64,000 nucleotides of DNA, from NCBI RefSeq assembly GCF_029203305.1, contig NC_089466.1, forward strand, positions 744,001-808,000. The letters run 5' to 3'. The position numbers and the translations under genes were made by a program. Numbering within the stretch: position 1 is the stretch's first letter; each line of letters opens with the position of its first letter. This DNA is from Yamadazyma tenuis. Taxonomy: Eukaryota > Ascomycota > Pichiomycetes > Serinales > Debaryomycetaceae. The notes beneath the pieces were generated by a model, which was not told the origin of the DNA, did no database searches, and saw only the letters and a list, made by a program, of their open reading frames with translations. Of this stretch, positions 1 to 8,183 are shown piece after piece.

Positions 1-257
1 CGGTTTCCAAGAGAGAAGTTCCTGATTACTACGAAATTATACACGAGCCCAAGGACCTAAAGAGCATTATGAAAGCAGTTAAGGGCAAGTCTGACGAAAG
101 CTATAACCTGTTACAGCAACTAGAAAGAGACGTTATGCTTATGTTTGCCAACTGCATCATGTTTAACCACTCGGATAAAGACTTGGTCAACTTGGCAAGA
201 ACAATGAGAGATGATGCTGTAAATACTTTTAAATTGTTCAAAGAAGCTGAAATGTAA
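1..257 (+). CDS. Bromodomain protein, C-terminal fragment (BRD8/Bdc1-like)
   Basis: Open from the left edge (frame begins at base 3) to a TAA at 255-257; 84 codons visible, so the N-terminus lies outside the window. The piece reads as the second half of a bromodomain: a V-P-D-Y-Y turn, an I-x-x-P-K-D-L stretch (helix B), then L-M-F-A-N-C-I-M-F-N, whose last Asn is the usual acetyl-lysine-binding position, then helix C up to the stop. Ending right after helix C, with N-H-S-D after the Asn-containing motif, resembles human BRD8 and fission yeast Bdc1 (NuA4 subunits) more than Gcn5, Snf2 or Bdf1. The bromodomain call is firm. The BRD8/Bdc1 subfamily is an inference from memory and would imply a histone-acetyltransferase role. 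The next gene starts 72 bp downstream on the same strand. Confidence 0.8.
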   Translation, partial: VSKREVPDYYEIIHEPKDLKSIMKAVKGKSDESYNLLQQLERDVMLMFANCIMFNHSDKDLVNLARTMRDDAVNTFKLFKEAEM

Positions 258-329
258 TTAGTTAGTGTAATATAGATGATTTGATGCTGTAATCGGACGC
301 GAATTTTTTCGAAATATCATTCTACTACA

Positions 330-503
330 ATGGAGGAAGACTATGATAAACAAATACAGGTGTTAACCAAAACAAGAGGATTGTTGCAGATGATAAACGA
401 ATCGACCACAAAGATTTACAATGATTTGAAAAGGGTCCAAGAAAACCATCGGCAAATAAAGGAATCAACTGAAACTTCCAAAAAGCTCATCGATCAATTG
501 TGA
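330..503 (+). CDS. Hypothetical 57-residue coiled-coil microprotein
   Basis: An ATG at 330 opens a 57-codon frame ending at TGA 501-503. It lies in the 265 bp between the bromodomain gene and the convergent MAK10 gene, whose stop begins 20 bp away. The predicted protein is highly charged, has no Pro, Cys or Trp, and shows hydrophobic residues (I, V, L, M) at heptad-like spacing, so it is probably one long alpha helix. Its pattern (leading Leu-rich heptads, then a T-x-x-S-x-x-x-I-D ending) faintly resembles the central helix of the DASH/Dam1 subunit Duo1, but that protein is much longer and I would not assign it. There is no in-frame gap or good splice donor to extend it. Amino-acid composition favours a real gene; function unknown. 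Confidence 0.5.
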   Translation: MEEDYDKQIQVLTKTRGLLQMINESTTKIYNDLKRVQENHRQIKESTETSKKLIDQL

Positions 504-522
504 GATTCGAATGATATATTAA

Positions 523-2643
523 TTACTCTATAACGGGAAGTTTTGCCGTAAACTTTGGGAAGTATGTATTGTATCCTGGCGATACTTCAAAGACATTTTT
601 GCCTCCTTTCAATTCCAAAATGTATGAGAAACATGTTTTGACGAGAGAGCTAATCCACTGTTTCTCATTGTCATTTGTGACCGATTTGTTGTACTCCACC
701 AATGCTTCTTTGGCCATATTCAAACTGTTGATGACTTCATCTTGAGACACATCTGATGCAAAAGACAGGGAGTATTGGGCGAAGGTAAGTTGAGATGGCA
801 CTCCTATGGATTCGAATGGCTTGAATCTTAACCTGAATAAGCTCTCGAAACTGGTGATGAAATTGGCGGTAAGATCATCGAATTTAATCATTTTCTGGTT
901 TTGCAAGTAATTTAACAATAGGCACACGGAATTGATGAGTCTTTGAAAGCCTTTCCAATAATCGATTTTATGCTGAAGTGCCTCATTGATTTTGGTGAGC
1001 TTTTCCCGTTTCTGCTCAAGTTCTTGCTTGTTCTTCAGTTTTTTCTTCTTAGCGACGATTTTGGATATTTTATACTTGTTGAACTTCAAGAGCCTTTCGG
1101 TGGAATGATTTATGTAGACTTTGGTGAGGTAGTTGATATACCAGTAGATTGAATAGATTTCAAATTCCCGGTACAACTCTAGTTCTATTCCAATAAGCAA
1201 AAACTCAATCATTAATTCCAACTTTGTGGAGTAAATAAACGAGCTGATTGGCAAAGCGTTTTCATCGGTGTCGGACAACTTATCACCGATTTTGTAGTTA
1301 TTGTAGATTTCCATCTCAAAGTTCTCCGATTGAACTTGTAAAGAGTCCCATACCAAAAGGTTCTTGTTGATCAATTGTCTCTGCCGACACCGGTTGTTAG
1401 CGTAAACAGTCAAATTTTGGTATACTCCTGCTTCAAGGTCTTTAAGTAATTGGCTCAATGCGTCCATTACTAGTTCTGTATCGGCATTGTTCAAGTTCCA
1501 TGTTTTAGGATTTGATACGTTACAGTTGAAAACGTTGACGTGGTTCATCAAGTCCAACGTTAAGTCACTTAGATGATAAACAGAACCCAATATACTTTGG
1601 TCTTCTCTAATAAGAAATAATTGGAAAATTCCCTTGTTAATCACATGGTACTCATTCACCATATGTTGAATATCGTACTTTAAGAACAAGTCCAATGCTT
1701 CAATGTCCTTGATATAGTTGGTTTTCCTGAATATCTGTTTCAATTGCTCAAATACGTTGGTCATTTGTTTGAAAGTTTCGTCGAATCCAATGTCGTAAAC
1801 ATCACCTGGAATATGCCTATTACCCAACGATGCTTGAACCCATTTTGAAACACTGCCAACTGGTAATTCTTGGGTCTCATAAAATTGTTTGTGGTCGGCA
1901 ATAAATTTCAAGCATTCAATTCCTCTATTCAAAATATCCTGGAAGCTTTGGAGTTGTCTAAGATCTGGTACACCGAAAAGGTTTATTTGTAAATTCGATA
2001 GTATAGGCAAACTGTTCAAATCCTGTAACAACATCAACTGTTTAATAATATGTTCCTTGTGTTGAGCTGCACTTCTTTTCACTAAGCCGATGGCACTCTC
2101 AAGATCATTAAGGACATCATCCACCATGATATCCGTAAGAAAGTCTAACTCCATGTTTCTGGTGGTGATATCTTCATCTTCATATAACACAGTATTTCCC
2201 ACCGTTATCATGATACCTATGAACTTGCTCAATCCCACCACAAAGCTCTTCAACACACGGTTGTACACTCCGTCACCTAGGCTGAATGTTTCTATTCCTC
2301 TGTCCAAGCTCATCGTGTACCCATGGACGATGTCTTCGACGTAACGACAGCTCAAGACTGTCAATGGCAATGAGGAACTACTGAACCAGCTCATTAAGAG
2401 TTTGAATAACTTGTTCATTAGCCCCAGAAGCTCGGATTCGGATATTGGCTTCAGGCATTCGAAATTCAATTCAGCAGCGCTCAACTCATTGGGGATCAAT
2501 CCAGTATCTAAACGAGGATTATTAATCTCTATTGCTCGTGTTCCCTCGAGGAGGTCAAAAAATGGAGACTTCACTACTCTGTTGTTTGATATCTGAGATA
2601 TTGAAGAGAAGAAATCTTCGGTGATATCAACATAATCGTTCAT
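523..2643 (-). CDS. MAK10: NatC N-terminal acetyltransferase auxiliary subunit Mak10 (Naa35)
   Basis: 706 residues from an ATG at 2643. Mak10 is the large scaffold subunit of NatC, which with Mak3 (catalytic) and Mak31 acetylates nascent proteins beginning Met-Leu, Met-Ile, Met-Phe or Met-Trp at the ribosome. The family's hallmark is visible near residues 28-50: phenylalanines followed by L-x-E-G-T-R-A-I-E-I, N-P-R-L-D-T-G and L-I-P. This matches the 'EG..A.E...P.(M/L)D.G' core of Naa35. The rest is helical, with a Lys/Glu-rich coiled segment around 550-575, and the length is close to the yeast protein. It is convergent with the microprotein gene and 104 bp from the stop of PMC1 upstream. No membrane segment or targeting signal is seen. 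Confidence 0.9.
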   Translation of the reverse strand: MNDYVDITEDFFSSISQISNNRVVKSPFFDLLEGTRAIEINNPRLDTGLIPNELSAAELNFECLKPISESELLGLMNKLFKLLMSWFSSSSLPLTVLSCRYVEDIVHGYTMSLDRGIETFSLGDGVYNRVLKSFVVGLSKFIGIMITVGNTVLYEDEDITTRNMELDFLTDIMVDDVLNDLESAIGLVKRSAAQHKEHIIKQLMLLQDLNSLPILSNLQINLFGVPDLRQLQSFQDILNRGIECLKFIADHKQFYETQELPVGSVSKWVQASLGNRHIPGDVYDIGFDETFKQMTNVFEQLKQIFRKTNYIKDIEALDLFLKYDIQHMVNEYHVINKGIFQLFLIREDQSILGSVYHLSDLTLDLMNHVNVFNCNVSNPKTWNLNNADTELVMDALSQLLKDLEAGVYQNLTVYANNRCRQRQLINKNLLVWDSLQVQSENFEMEIYNNYKIGDKLSDTDENALPISSFIYSTKLELMIEFLLIGIELELYREFEIYSIYWYINYLTKVYINHSTERLLKFNKYKISKIVAKKKKLKNKQELEQKREKLTKINEALQHKIDYWKGFQRLINSVCLLLNYLQNQKMIKFDDLTANFITSFESLFRLRFKPFESIGVPSQLTFAQYSLSFASDVSQDEVINSLNMAKEALVEYNKSVTNDNEKQWISSLVKTCFSYILELKGGKNVFEVSPGYNTYFPKFTAKLPVIE

Positions 2644-2747
2644 GGCGATGTTCCAAGATGTGAATACACAATTTTTCTGGGTGAGATTTTGCGACTATAT
2701 GAAATGATTCTAGAATTAATTATATTGTTTTATATACGTCAGGAAAA

Positions 2748-5700
2748 TTAAACGTTGGCTTCTAAATCCTCTTTTTTACTCTTCTTCAAAAAGTTGAATC
2801 CAACATAATAAATAAATATGCCAAACGCTTTGGTTGGGAAGATTTTCACTGCCCATGTATTTGGCATTATTCTGATGATTAAACCAGCTGGAATGGAGAC
2901 AAATCCACAGATGATGGAAGTAGCCCACATTCCTGGGGTTAGCCTGGCAATCGAGAAAGAAGCTCCTCCAACAAACATGATCAATACCTGAACAGCACAG
3001 ATCATTATCGTTATAATAAGGAAATACCAGTTCCTGAATAAGTGGGAGAAAAAGTTCAAGTTGTAAGCAGTTATTCTACCTCTAATGGTAGTAATATCAG
3101 CAGCTTCATCCAACTTCCTGGTTACTACCAACTTCCACACCTGCAACCAAACAAATGTGTTGAAGGTAAGAGAATCTAATTGTTTAAGTTGGTGACTAGA
3201 TACGGGGGCATCACCATAAAACAACTTTTGACCACCAAAGTGTAGCGTAAGGGTTACCGCCAATTGAGTAGTTGATTGACCCAAAATCATCTTCCACATT
3301 GAAACAGATATTAATGGAGCAGTTCTTCCGGCGGGTTTGTTTTTCAAGAAACTGTCGTCAGGTTTATCAGTAGCCAAAGCTAGGGCAGCCAAAGTATCCA
3401 TAATCAAATTGACCCATAATAATTGAACTGCAGTCAATACAGAATGGTTATCAGATGAAGCAACGGCAGAGACAAATGTCAATACCACAGCGGTAATATT
3501 CACTGTTAATTGAAACTGAATAAATTTCTTGATGGAAACAGCAACGGTTCTTCCCCATTTGATGGCTTGAACTATATCGGTGAAATCGTCAGTCATTAAG
3601 ATAATATCTGAAGCTTCTCTTGCAACTTCAGTACCACTGATACCCATGGAAAATCCAACATCAGCCAATTTCAAGGCACTGGCATCATTGGTACCATCAC
3701 CTGTAACAGCCACCACTTCGCCAGATTTTCTCAAAGTATCAACCAAGATTCGTTTATCTTCAGGAGAAGATCTAGCCAATACTCTCAAGTGAGGAACAAC
3801 CTTGATTCTTTCAGCTTCACTCAACTTTCTGAAGTATGGACCCTCCATAGATGCATGTTCGTTATCCAAGTCTTCCGGGGTTAAAATGTAACAACCTTGG
3901 GAAATAGCCTTTGCCGTTCTCAAGTTATCACCAGTTACCATTCTAACAGACACACCACCCTCTTTACATTTCAATACTGCTTCAGGGACACCAGGCTTCA
4001 AAGGATCTTGAATACCAACAATACAGTCTAAAATCAAGTTTCTCTTACTCTCATCATATACAGCAGGACTTGTGTCCACCAATTTCTCTGGGTCTGCTTC
4101 AGCTGGGTGCTGTTCATTGATAAGACTCTTAAGAGGCCATGAGGTAGCCCCGACAAAGTCTTGATGTCCAACAGCAATGGCTCTCAAAGCATCGTTAGCA
4201 AACTCATCAATTTTACCTAAAATTACATCTCTATCGTCTCTGTTAATTCTGGCCAATTGGTTGTTTTCATCATACTTGAATCCACAATTTCTGACAACGA
4301 TTTCTGCAGCACCTTTAAAGTAAAATCTGTACCCATTTTCAATCTTGACAATGATACCTGACCATTTCCTTGAGCTTTCAAACGGTATTGTTTGCACAAT
4401 ATTATGAGATTCGTTTTTTCTGATTTGTTCCAAGTCTTCGTTTTCAAACAAATTAAGTTTGTCTTTAGCAAATATCAATAAAGCAGACTCGGTTTTGTTA
4501 CCCAAGTAGGGATCACTTACCAATTCGTACTTGACAGTACTCCTTATTTTGTCTTCGTCGCTCATACTCTCAAAAAGTCTTTGAAAAAAGTTCTTTTTCT
4601 TTGGCTTAGTCTTAAGAATATTAGCAGCCTCTTCGTTGTAGCTGACATTCTTAAAAGCTGTGGAATTCAAGGTAATGTTGGTTGCAAAATATGTCTTCAA
4701 ATCTGAGAAAAGACTTGGAATAATTTCAAGAGATTTAGGCCCAAACTTGTTGGAAACCATGTCATCAAACTCCATGCCGTTACCAAAGTAACCTTTAACG
4801 ATTCTCATCTTATTCTCCGTCAAAGTACCGGTTTTATCAGAACACACAGCGGTGGCTCCACCCATGGTTTCACACGACTTTAACACTCTAACCAAGTTCC
4901 CGTTCTGGGCCATTCTGGTGGTTGCAAAAGCCAATGCCAAAGTCACTGCCAATGGTAAACCTTCTGGAACTGCAACCACAATAATGGTGATGGCAGTGAT
5001 CAAAATATCCAAAAACTTCTTACCCTTCTCCGCCGAGGCGAGATCATTGTCGGATCCTCCTGGGGCTATCTTGATACAGAATCTAATGAACAAAACAATA
5101 AACAAAACCAAGGCCGCCAAAAATCCGTACTTGGAAATTCCATCGGCCAAGTTATCCAATCTTTCTTGCAAAGGAGTCAGTTCGCTTTCATGATTAAGAC
5201 TCATCATGGTTCTACCGTGAATGGAGTTGACACCAACGGCAGTCACCAAGGCATTTCCCAACCCACTCAAAATTTTGGCGCCCGAGATCAAAAAAGGGTC
5301 CTTGAACTTGGTACCTACCGAACCCAAATCCTGAGAGGCATCGGAAGCGTTCAACTTGTAGAACTCAAGAGCCTCGTCAGCAGGCCGTTTGTGGATGGTA
5401 TCGGATTCCCCCGTCAATGCACTTTCATCACACTCAACCTCCCCACTCACCAACACCGAGTCGGCTGGTACCACATCACCCGTCTGCAAATTTATCACAT
5501 CACCCACCACCAAGTCATAAATGGATACAAGCACTTGCTGGCCATTCCGAACCACAATCAACTCTCTATCCTCTTTCTTGGCGTTCAACTTGGCAAACTG
5601 ACGTTCCTTTTGGTAGTCGTTTGCAGCACCCACCAACACCACAATCAACACCGCCACAATGATGGCCACCCCTTCCACCCAGTCCAACTTTGGAATGGGG

Positions 5701-6197
5701 GTTCCATCCACGTCATACATGGTATCAGTACCAAAGGTCTCATAGAGTCCCAAGGCCATGGACACCACGGCCGCTACCGTCAATAAAATCAACACCTTGT
5801 CCTTGAAAGCCTCGATACAAAGCCGAAGGAACGACTTCTGAACCTTCACCGGCAACCGGTTGTCCCCGTAATGCTTAGTTCTCTGCTTCATATCAAGGTC
5901 ATCACTATCCGAGATGCCTCGGGAGACATCCAGGTTCAAGATATTGCTCAAGTTGTCTAAGCCACCCAATTCAATCAATTTGCGCAAGCTCTTGGGATCG
6001 TGAAGCTCCAGTAACTGGGAGATCGAAAGTGAGTAGGTATCGGTCAACGGCGTTTGGCTGTTGATACTGGCCAAATCGTGATTTATAAGTTCTTTGGAAT
6101 TTGCGGGCAAAGCCAAGGTGGAAGTTTGACCTGGGGCCAGAGGCTTTTCTGACATCGTGTCATCTTGATGGACTGAAGTAACGTCCTGATTAGACAT
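2748..6197 (-). CDS. PMC1: Vacuolar Ca2+-transporting P-type ATPase
   Basis: 1149 residues, the size of a plasma-membrane-type (P2B) Ca2+-ATPase. It pumps cytosolic Ca2+ into the vacuole using ATP. Seen in order: a long hydrophilic N-terminus (1-120); M1/M2 (about 135-192); the actuator motif T-G-E-S (262-265); M4 with P-E-G-L-P (411-415), a Ca2+ ligand region; the phosphorylation motif D-K-T-G-T-L-T with catalytic Asp454; the hinge T-G-D-G-T-N-D near residue 830; then six C-terminal membrane segments. P-E-G-L-P separates it from the Pmr1/SERCA group and from the H+ pump PMA1 in the same window. It lacks a long C-terminal calmodulin-binding tail, as in yeast Pmc1. In yeast such genes answer to calcineurin/Crz1; I did not locate a convincing Crz1 site upstream. 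Confidence 0.96.
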   Translation of the reverse strand: MSNQDVTSVHQDDTMSEKPLAPGQTSTLALPANSKELINHDLASINSQTPLTDTYSLSISQLLELHDPKSLRKLIELGGLDNLSNILNLDVSRGISDSDDLDMKQRTKHYGDNRLPVKVQKSFLRLCIEAFKDKVLILLTVAAVVSMALGLYETFGTDTMYDVDGTPIPKLDWVEGVAIIVAVLIVVLVGAANDYQKERQFAKLNAKKEDRELIVVRNGQQVLVSIYDLVVGDVINLQTGDVVPADSVLVSGEVECDESALTGESDTIHKRPADEALEFYKLNASDASQDLGSVGTKFKDPFLISGAKILSGLGNALVTAVGVNSIHGRTMMSLNHESELTPLQERLDNLADGISKYGFLAALVLFIVLFIRFCIKIAPGGSDNDLASAEKGKKFLDILITAITIIVVAVPEGLPLAVTLALAFATTRMAQNGNLVRVLKSCETMGGATAVCSDKTGTLTENKMRIVKGYFGNGMEFDDMVSNKFGPKSLEIIPSLFSDLKTYFATNITLNSTAFKNVSYNEEAANILKTKPKKKNFFQRLFESMSDEDKIRSTVKYELVSDPYLGNKTESALLIFAKDKLNLFENEDLEQIRKNESHNIVQTIPFESSRKWSGIIVKIENGYRFYFKGAAEIVVRNCGFKYDENNQLARINRDDRDVILGKIDEFANDALRAIAVGHQDFVGATSWPLKSLINEQHPAEADPEKLVDTSPAVYDESKRNLILDCIVGIQDPLKPGVPEAVLKCKEGGVSVRMVTGDNLRTAKAISQGCYILTPEDLDNEHASMEGPYFRKLSEAERIKVVPHLRVLARSSPEDKRILVDTLRKSGEVVAVTGDGTNDASALKLADVGFSMGISGTEVAREASDIILMTDDFTDIVQAIKWGRTVAVSIKKFIQFQLTVNITAVVLTFVSAVASSDNHSVLTAVQLLWVNLIMDTLAALALATDKPDDSFLKNKPAGRTAPLISVSMWKMILGQSTTQLAVTLTLHFGGQKLFYGDAPVSSHQLKQLDSLTFNTFVWLQVWKLVVTRKLDEAADITTIRGRITAYNLNFFSHLFRNWYFLIITIMICAVQVLIMFVGGASFSIARLTPGMWATSIICGFVSIPAGLIIRIMPNTWAVKIFPTKAFGIFIYYVGFNFLKKSKKEDLEANV

Positions 6198-6816
6198 GTT
6201 TAATTGTAAGGGTCAACACAAACAACTTAAACCTTAACACCAGAACCAATATTATTTTCCAATAAGTTTTTTTAAGATAAAAGGCACAGTTTATATCAGT
6301 AACATTAATGGGGCTGGGCCAGGGGCCGCACTGGGGCGAACCATCGCGAAGCCTGCCCGCCACGTCGTGTCTCCTTTGGTGAGCGCGAAATAAAGCACAG
6401 CCTCAATCAGATTCAATTTACCTGATGCGGTAAGATACACTGGCAGATGCTTATTTTCTTGTCTCAAATGACTTTAAAGGTTGCATTGTGACTAGAATTG
6501 GCTATGCAATCATGTTGCTGACCAACGTGTGACCAGATGTTGCGGTCGGAACCTGATGGCAAAGATCTTTGGATGTTCTCAAGGATGACCCTGGCGAAGG
6601 TGTTTTGTCACTCACACGCGTGCTGGGAGTGCCAAGTATTTTTTCAGTATACGGCTCGCATTCAACTATCGGCTTTATGCTCGCGCGGAGGCGACATTCA
6701 CTTCATAGCTACCATAGGGTCTGAGCCTCTTTATGGTCGGAGATCGTGCCGGATGGCTGTTCTAATGTCTGCGGCCGTTTGTTATCGTCGCCAAGCATTC
6801 GGTTCAAGTGTTAAAC

Positions 6817-6862
6817 TCCAAGCGTTTGTGGTTCCAAGCGTTTGCGGTTCCAAGCGTTTGCA
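6817..6862. repeat. 16-bp tandem repeat, three copies
   Basis: Three adjacent copies of a 16-bp unit beginning TCCAAGCGTTTG start at 6817, 6833 and 6849; the last four bases drift (TGGT, CGGT, CAAT). A weaker copy (CCAAGCATTCGGT) starts near 6791. Non-coding, about 420 bp upstream of the COMT-like gene. Confidence 0.85.
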
Positions 6863-6968
6863 ATTTCACAGCCTTTTTGGTACTTGCAACCATTGTCATG
6901 TATGCCGCGACACGACTCGTGCGCCCATTGGTGATAAGGCTACGGATACAAGACGGAAGGTGGATGTG

Positions 6969-6976
6969 TCACGTGA
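6969..6976. promoter_or_regulatory. TCACGTGA palindrome (E-box, Cbf1/Pho4-type site)
   Basis: An 8-bp perfect palindrome containing CACGTG, the binding core of basic helix-loop-helix factors such as Cbf1 and Pho4. It lies about 300 bp upstream of the COMT-like ATG. Occupancy is an inference. Confidence 0.4.
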
Positions 6977-7230
6977 GGAATGTCCTCTTATGTCCGCTCA
7001 GCTGCAGTTCTCGTTTAGGAACGGCCTAATCCCGTTTAGATCCTTCCGCGATGGCCCCAGAAGATTTTCACAAAAGCCAATCCCGTGTAACGGTAAAGGT
7101 TTTACAATTCACACTAGCCTTTGCGAGCAATTGACCCTATGAAAGCATATTCCTCCTCTTAATGACAAGTCCACCGCGGTCCGAGCCATTCAATGTCCGA
7201 TCCGCGATCCGAGTCTTCACCACCCGCACC

Positions 7231-7236
7231 TATAAA
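7231..7236 (+). promoter_or_regulatory. TATA box of the COMT-like gene
   Basis: TATAAA on the plus strand, about 40 bp upstream of the ATG at 7275, a short but workable distance for a yeast gene with a very short leader. Confidence 0.45.
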
Positions 7237-7274
7237 TTCCCCTGATGTGACACTTTGCAATCACCACAGCAACT

Positions 7275-7988
7275 ATGGGCAAAGAACAAAATCTCGCCAA
7301 TCATATCTTATCGTTGCCTGAACCCCAGCTCTCCCAGGTTAGAGGCCACCCGGCCAAGGTCTTGCGGTTAATTGAGGACTACCCAGAATCATTCATGGAC
7401 ATTGGCCCCGTTAAAGGAAAGCGGATCATTGAAGAAATCCAAAAAACCAAGCCTTCGGTCATGATTGAAATGGGAGGCTATTGTGGGTACTCGGCCATTC
7501 TCTTCGGGAACGAGCTCAAGAAGCTCAATGGCAAGTATTACAGTTTTGAACTCTCTGATGAGTATGCTGAAGTAGCATCCAAGTTGGTTGATTTGGCTGG
7601 ATTGTCGGGAACGGTTGAAATTATCGTGGGCCCTGCCAACGCTACATTGCCAAGGTTCAAGGAGTGGCTCAAAGAAGATATTATTGACTTTGTGTTCATC
7701 GACCATGATAAACAGGCATATACTCCTGATCTCAGGATCCTTGAGTCGTTGGACCTCATTGGAGTCGGCACCACCATCGTCGCTGACAATATCATCCGTC
7801 CCGGGGCACCTGAATACCATTCGTATGTGACCCTGACTCCTCAGCAGAAGAACGAGTATATCTCTGTCAATCAAAACCCTAACGGCTCCCAGTTTGTGGG
7901 TAGATGGAACTTTGTTTACGAAACCGAGTTGATCAAGATGGGGCAAGATGGGATCGATGTCACCAAGGTTGTCAAATCTTTGAATTGA
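7275..7988 (+). CDS. Catechol O-methyltransferase-like SAM-dependent methyltransferase
   Basis: 237 residues with the class I methyltransferase fold of animal COMT. The SAM-binding loop is seen as E-M-G-G-Y-C-G-Y-S-A (about 59-68; COMT has E-x-G-A-Y-C-G-Y-S). An acidic E-L-S-D pairs with the ribose, D-F-V-F-I-D-H-D-K carries the metal-binding Asp and the catalytic Lys, and A-D-N-I-I-R-P-G-A-P matches COMT's A-D-N-V-x-x-P-G-A-P metal/substrate loop, including the second Asp-Asn pair. It should transfer a methyl group to a catechol hydroxyl with Mg2+. The natural substrate in a yeast is unknown. No signal peptide or anchor, so probably cytosolic. Saccharomyces cerevisiae has no obvious counterpart, but related genes occur in many fungi. 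The next gene starts 195 bp downstream on the same strand. Confidence 0.88.
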   Translation: MGKEQNLANHILSLPEPQLSQVRGHPAKVLRLIEDYPESFMDIGPVKGKRIIEEIQKTKPSVMIEMGGYCGYSAILFGNELKKLNGKYYSFELSDEYAEVASKLVDLAGLSGTVEIIVGPANATLPRFKEWLKEDIIDFVFIDHDKQAYTPDLRILESLDLIGVGTTIVADNIIRPGAPEYHSYVTLTPQQKNEYISVNQNPNGSQFVGRWNFVYETELIKMGQDGIDVTKVVKSLN

Positions 7989-8183
7989 TTAGGTTATGAA
8001 TTATATAGCGGTACGGCAGAGCTATTTCAAAATAATGTACTTTAGGGTGGTTTGAAGTTGTCCTCTTTGCAGGGTATATATTTGGTCTCTGTATTTGCAT
8101 TTTTCTTTGGTTCCTGTTTCTACATATCTCTCTCGCCTGATGTTTGCAGCTATTTCGAAAACCTCGCGACTTTTACTTCTGTA

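Larger units (their letters stand above)
6198..7274. other. Long intergenic region between PMC1 and the COMT-like gene
   Basis: These 1077 bp separate the divergently transcribed PMC1 and methyltransferase genes and must hold both promoters. No convincing gene is present: the longest frame (6537-7142, 201 codons) is rich in Cys, Arg and His with no domain and looks like a chance frame in G+C-rich DNA. Recognisable items are a 16-bp tandem repeat (6817-6862), a palindromic TCACGTGA (6969-6976) and a TATAAA (7231-7236). Confidence 0.7.

Noticed and set aside
5166..5786. 206-codon ORF antisense to PMC1
   Set aside because: His/Gln-rich reverse reading of a conserved ATPase region; PMC1 motifs define the real frame.
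6537..7142. 201-codon plus-strand ORF in the PMC1-COMT gap
   Set aside because: Rich in Cys, Arg, His and Ser with no motif, includes the tandem repeat, and overlaps a second frame of similar quality; typical of stop-poor G+C-rich non-coding DNA.
8052..8183. N-terminal extension of RAV1 with a hydrophobic, signal-like stretch
   Set aside because: No ATG in the extension (first codon TTG), and the ATG at 8184 reproduces the Rav1 family N-terminus.
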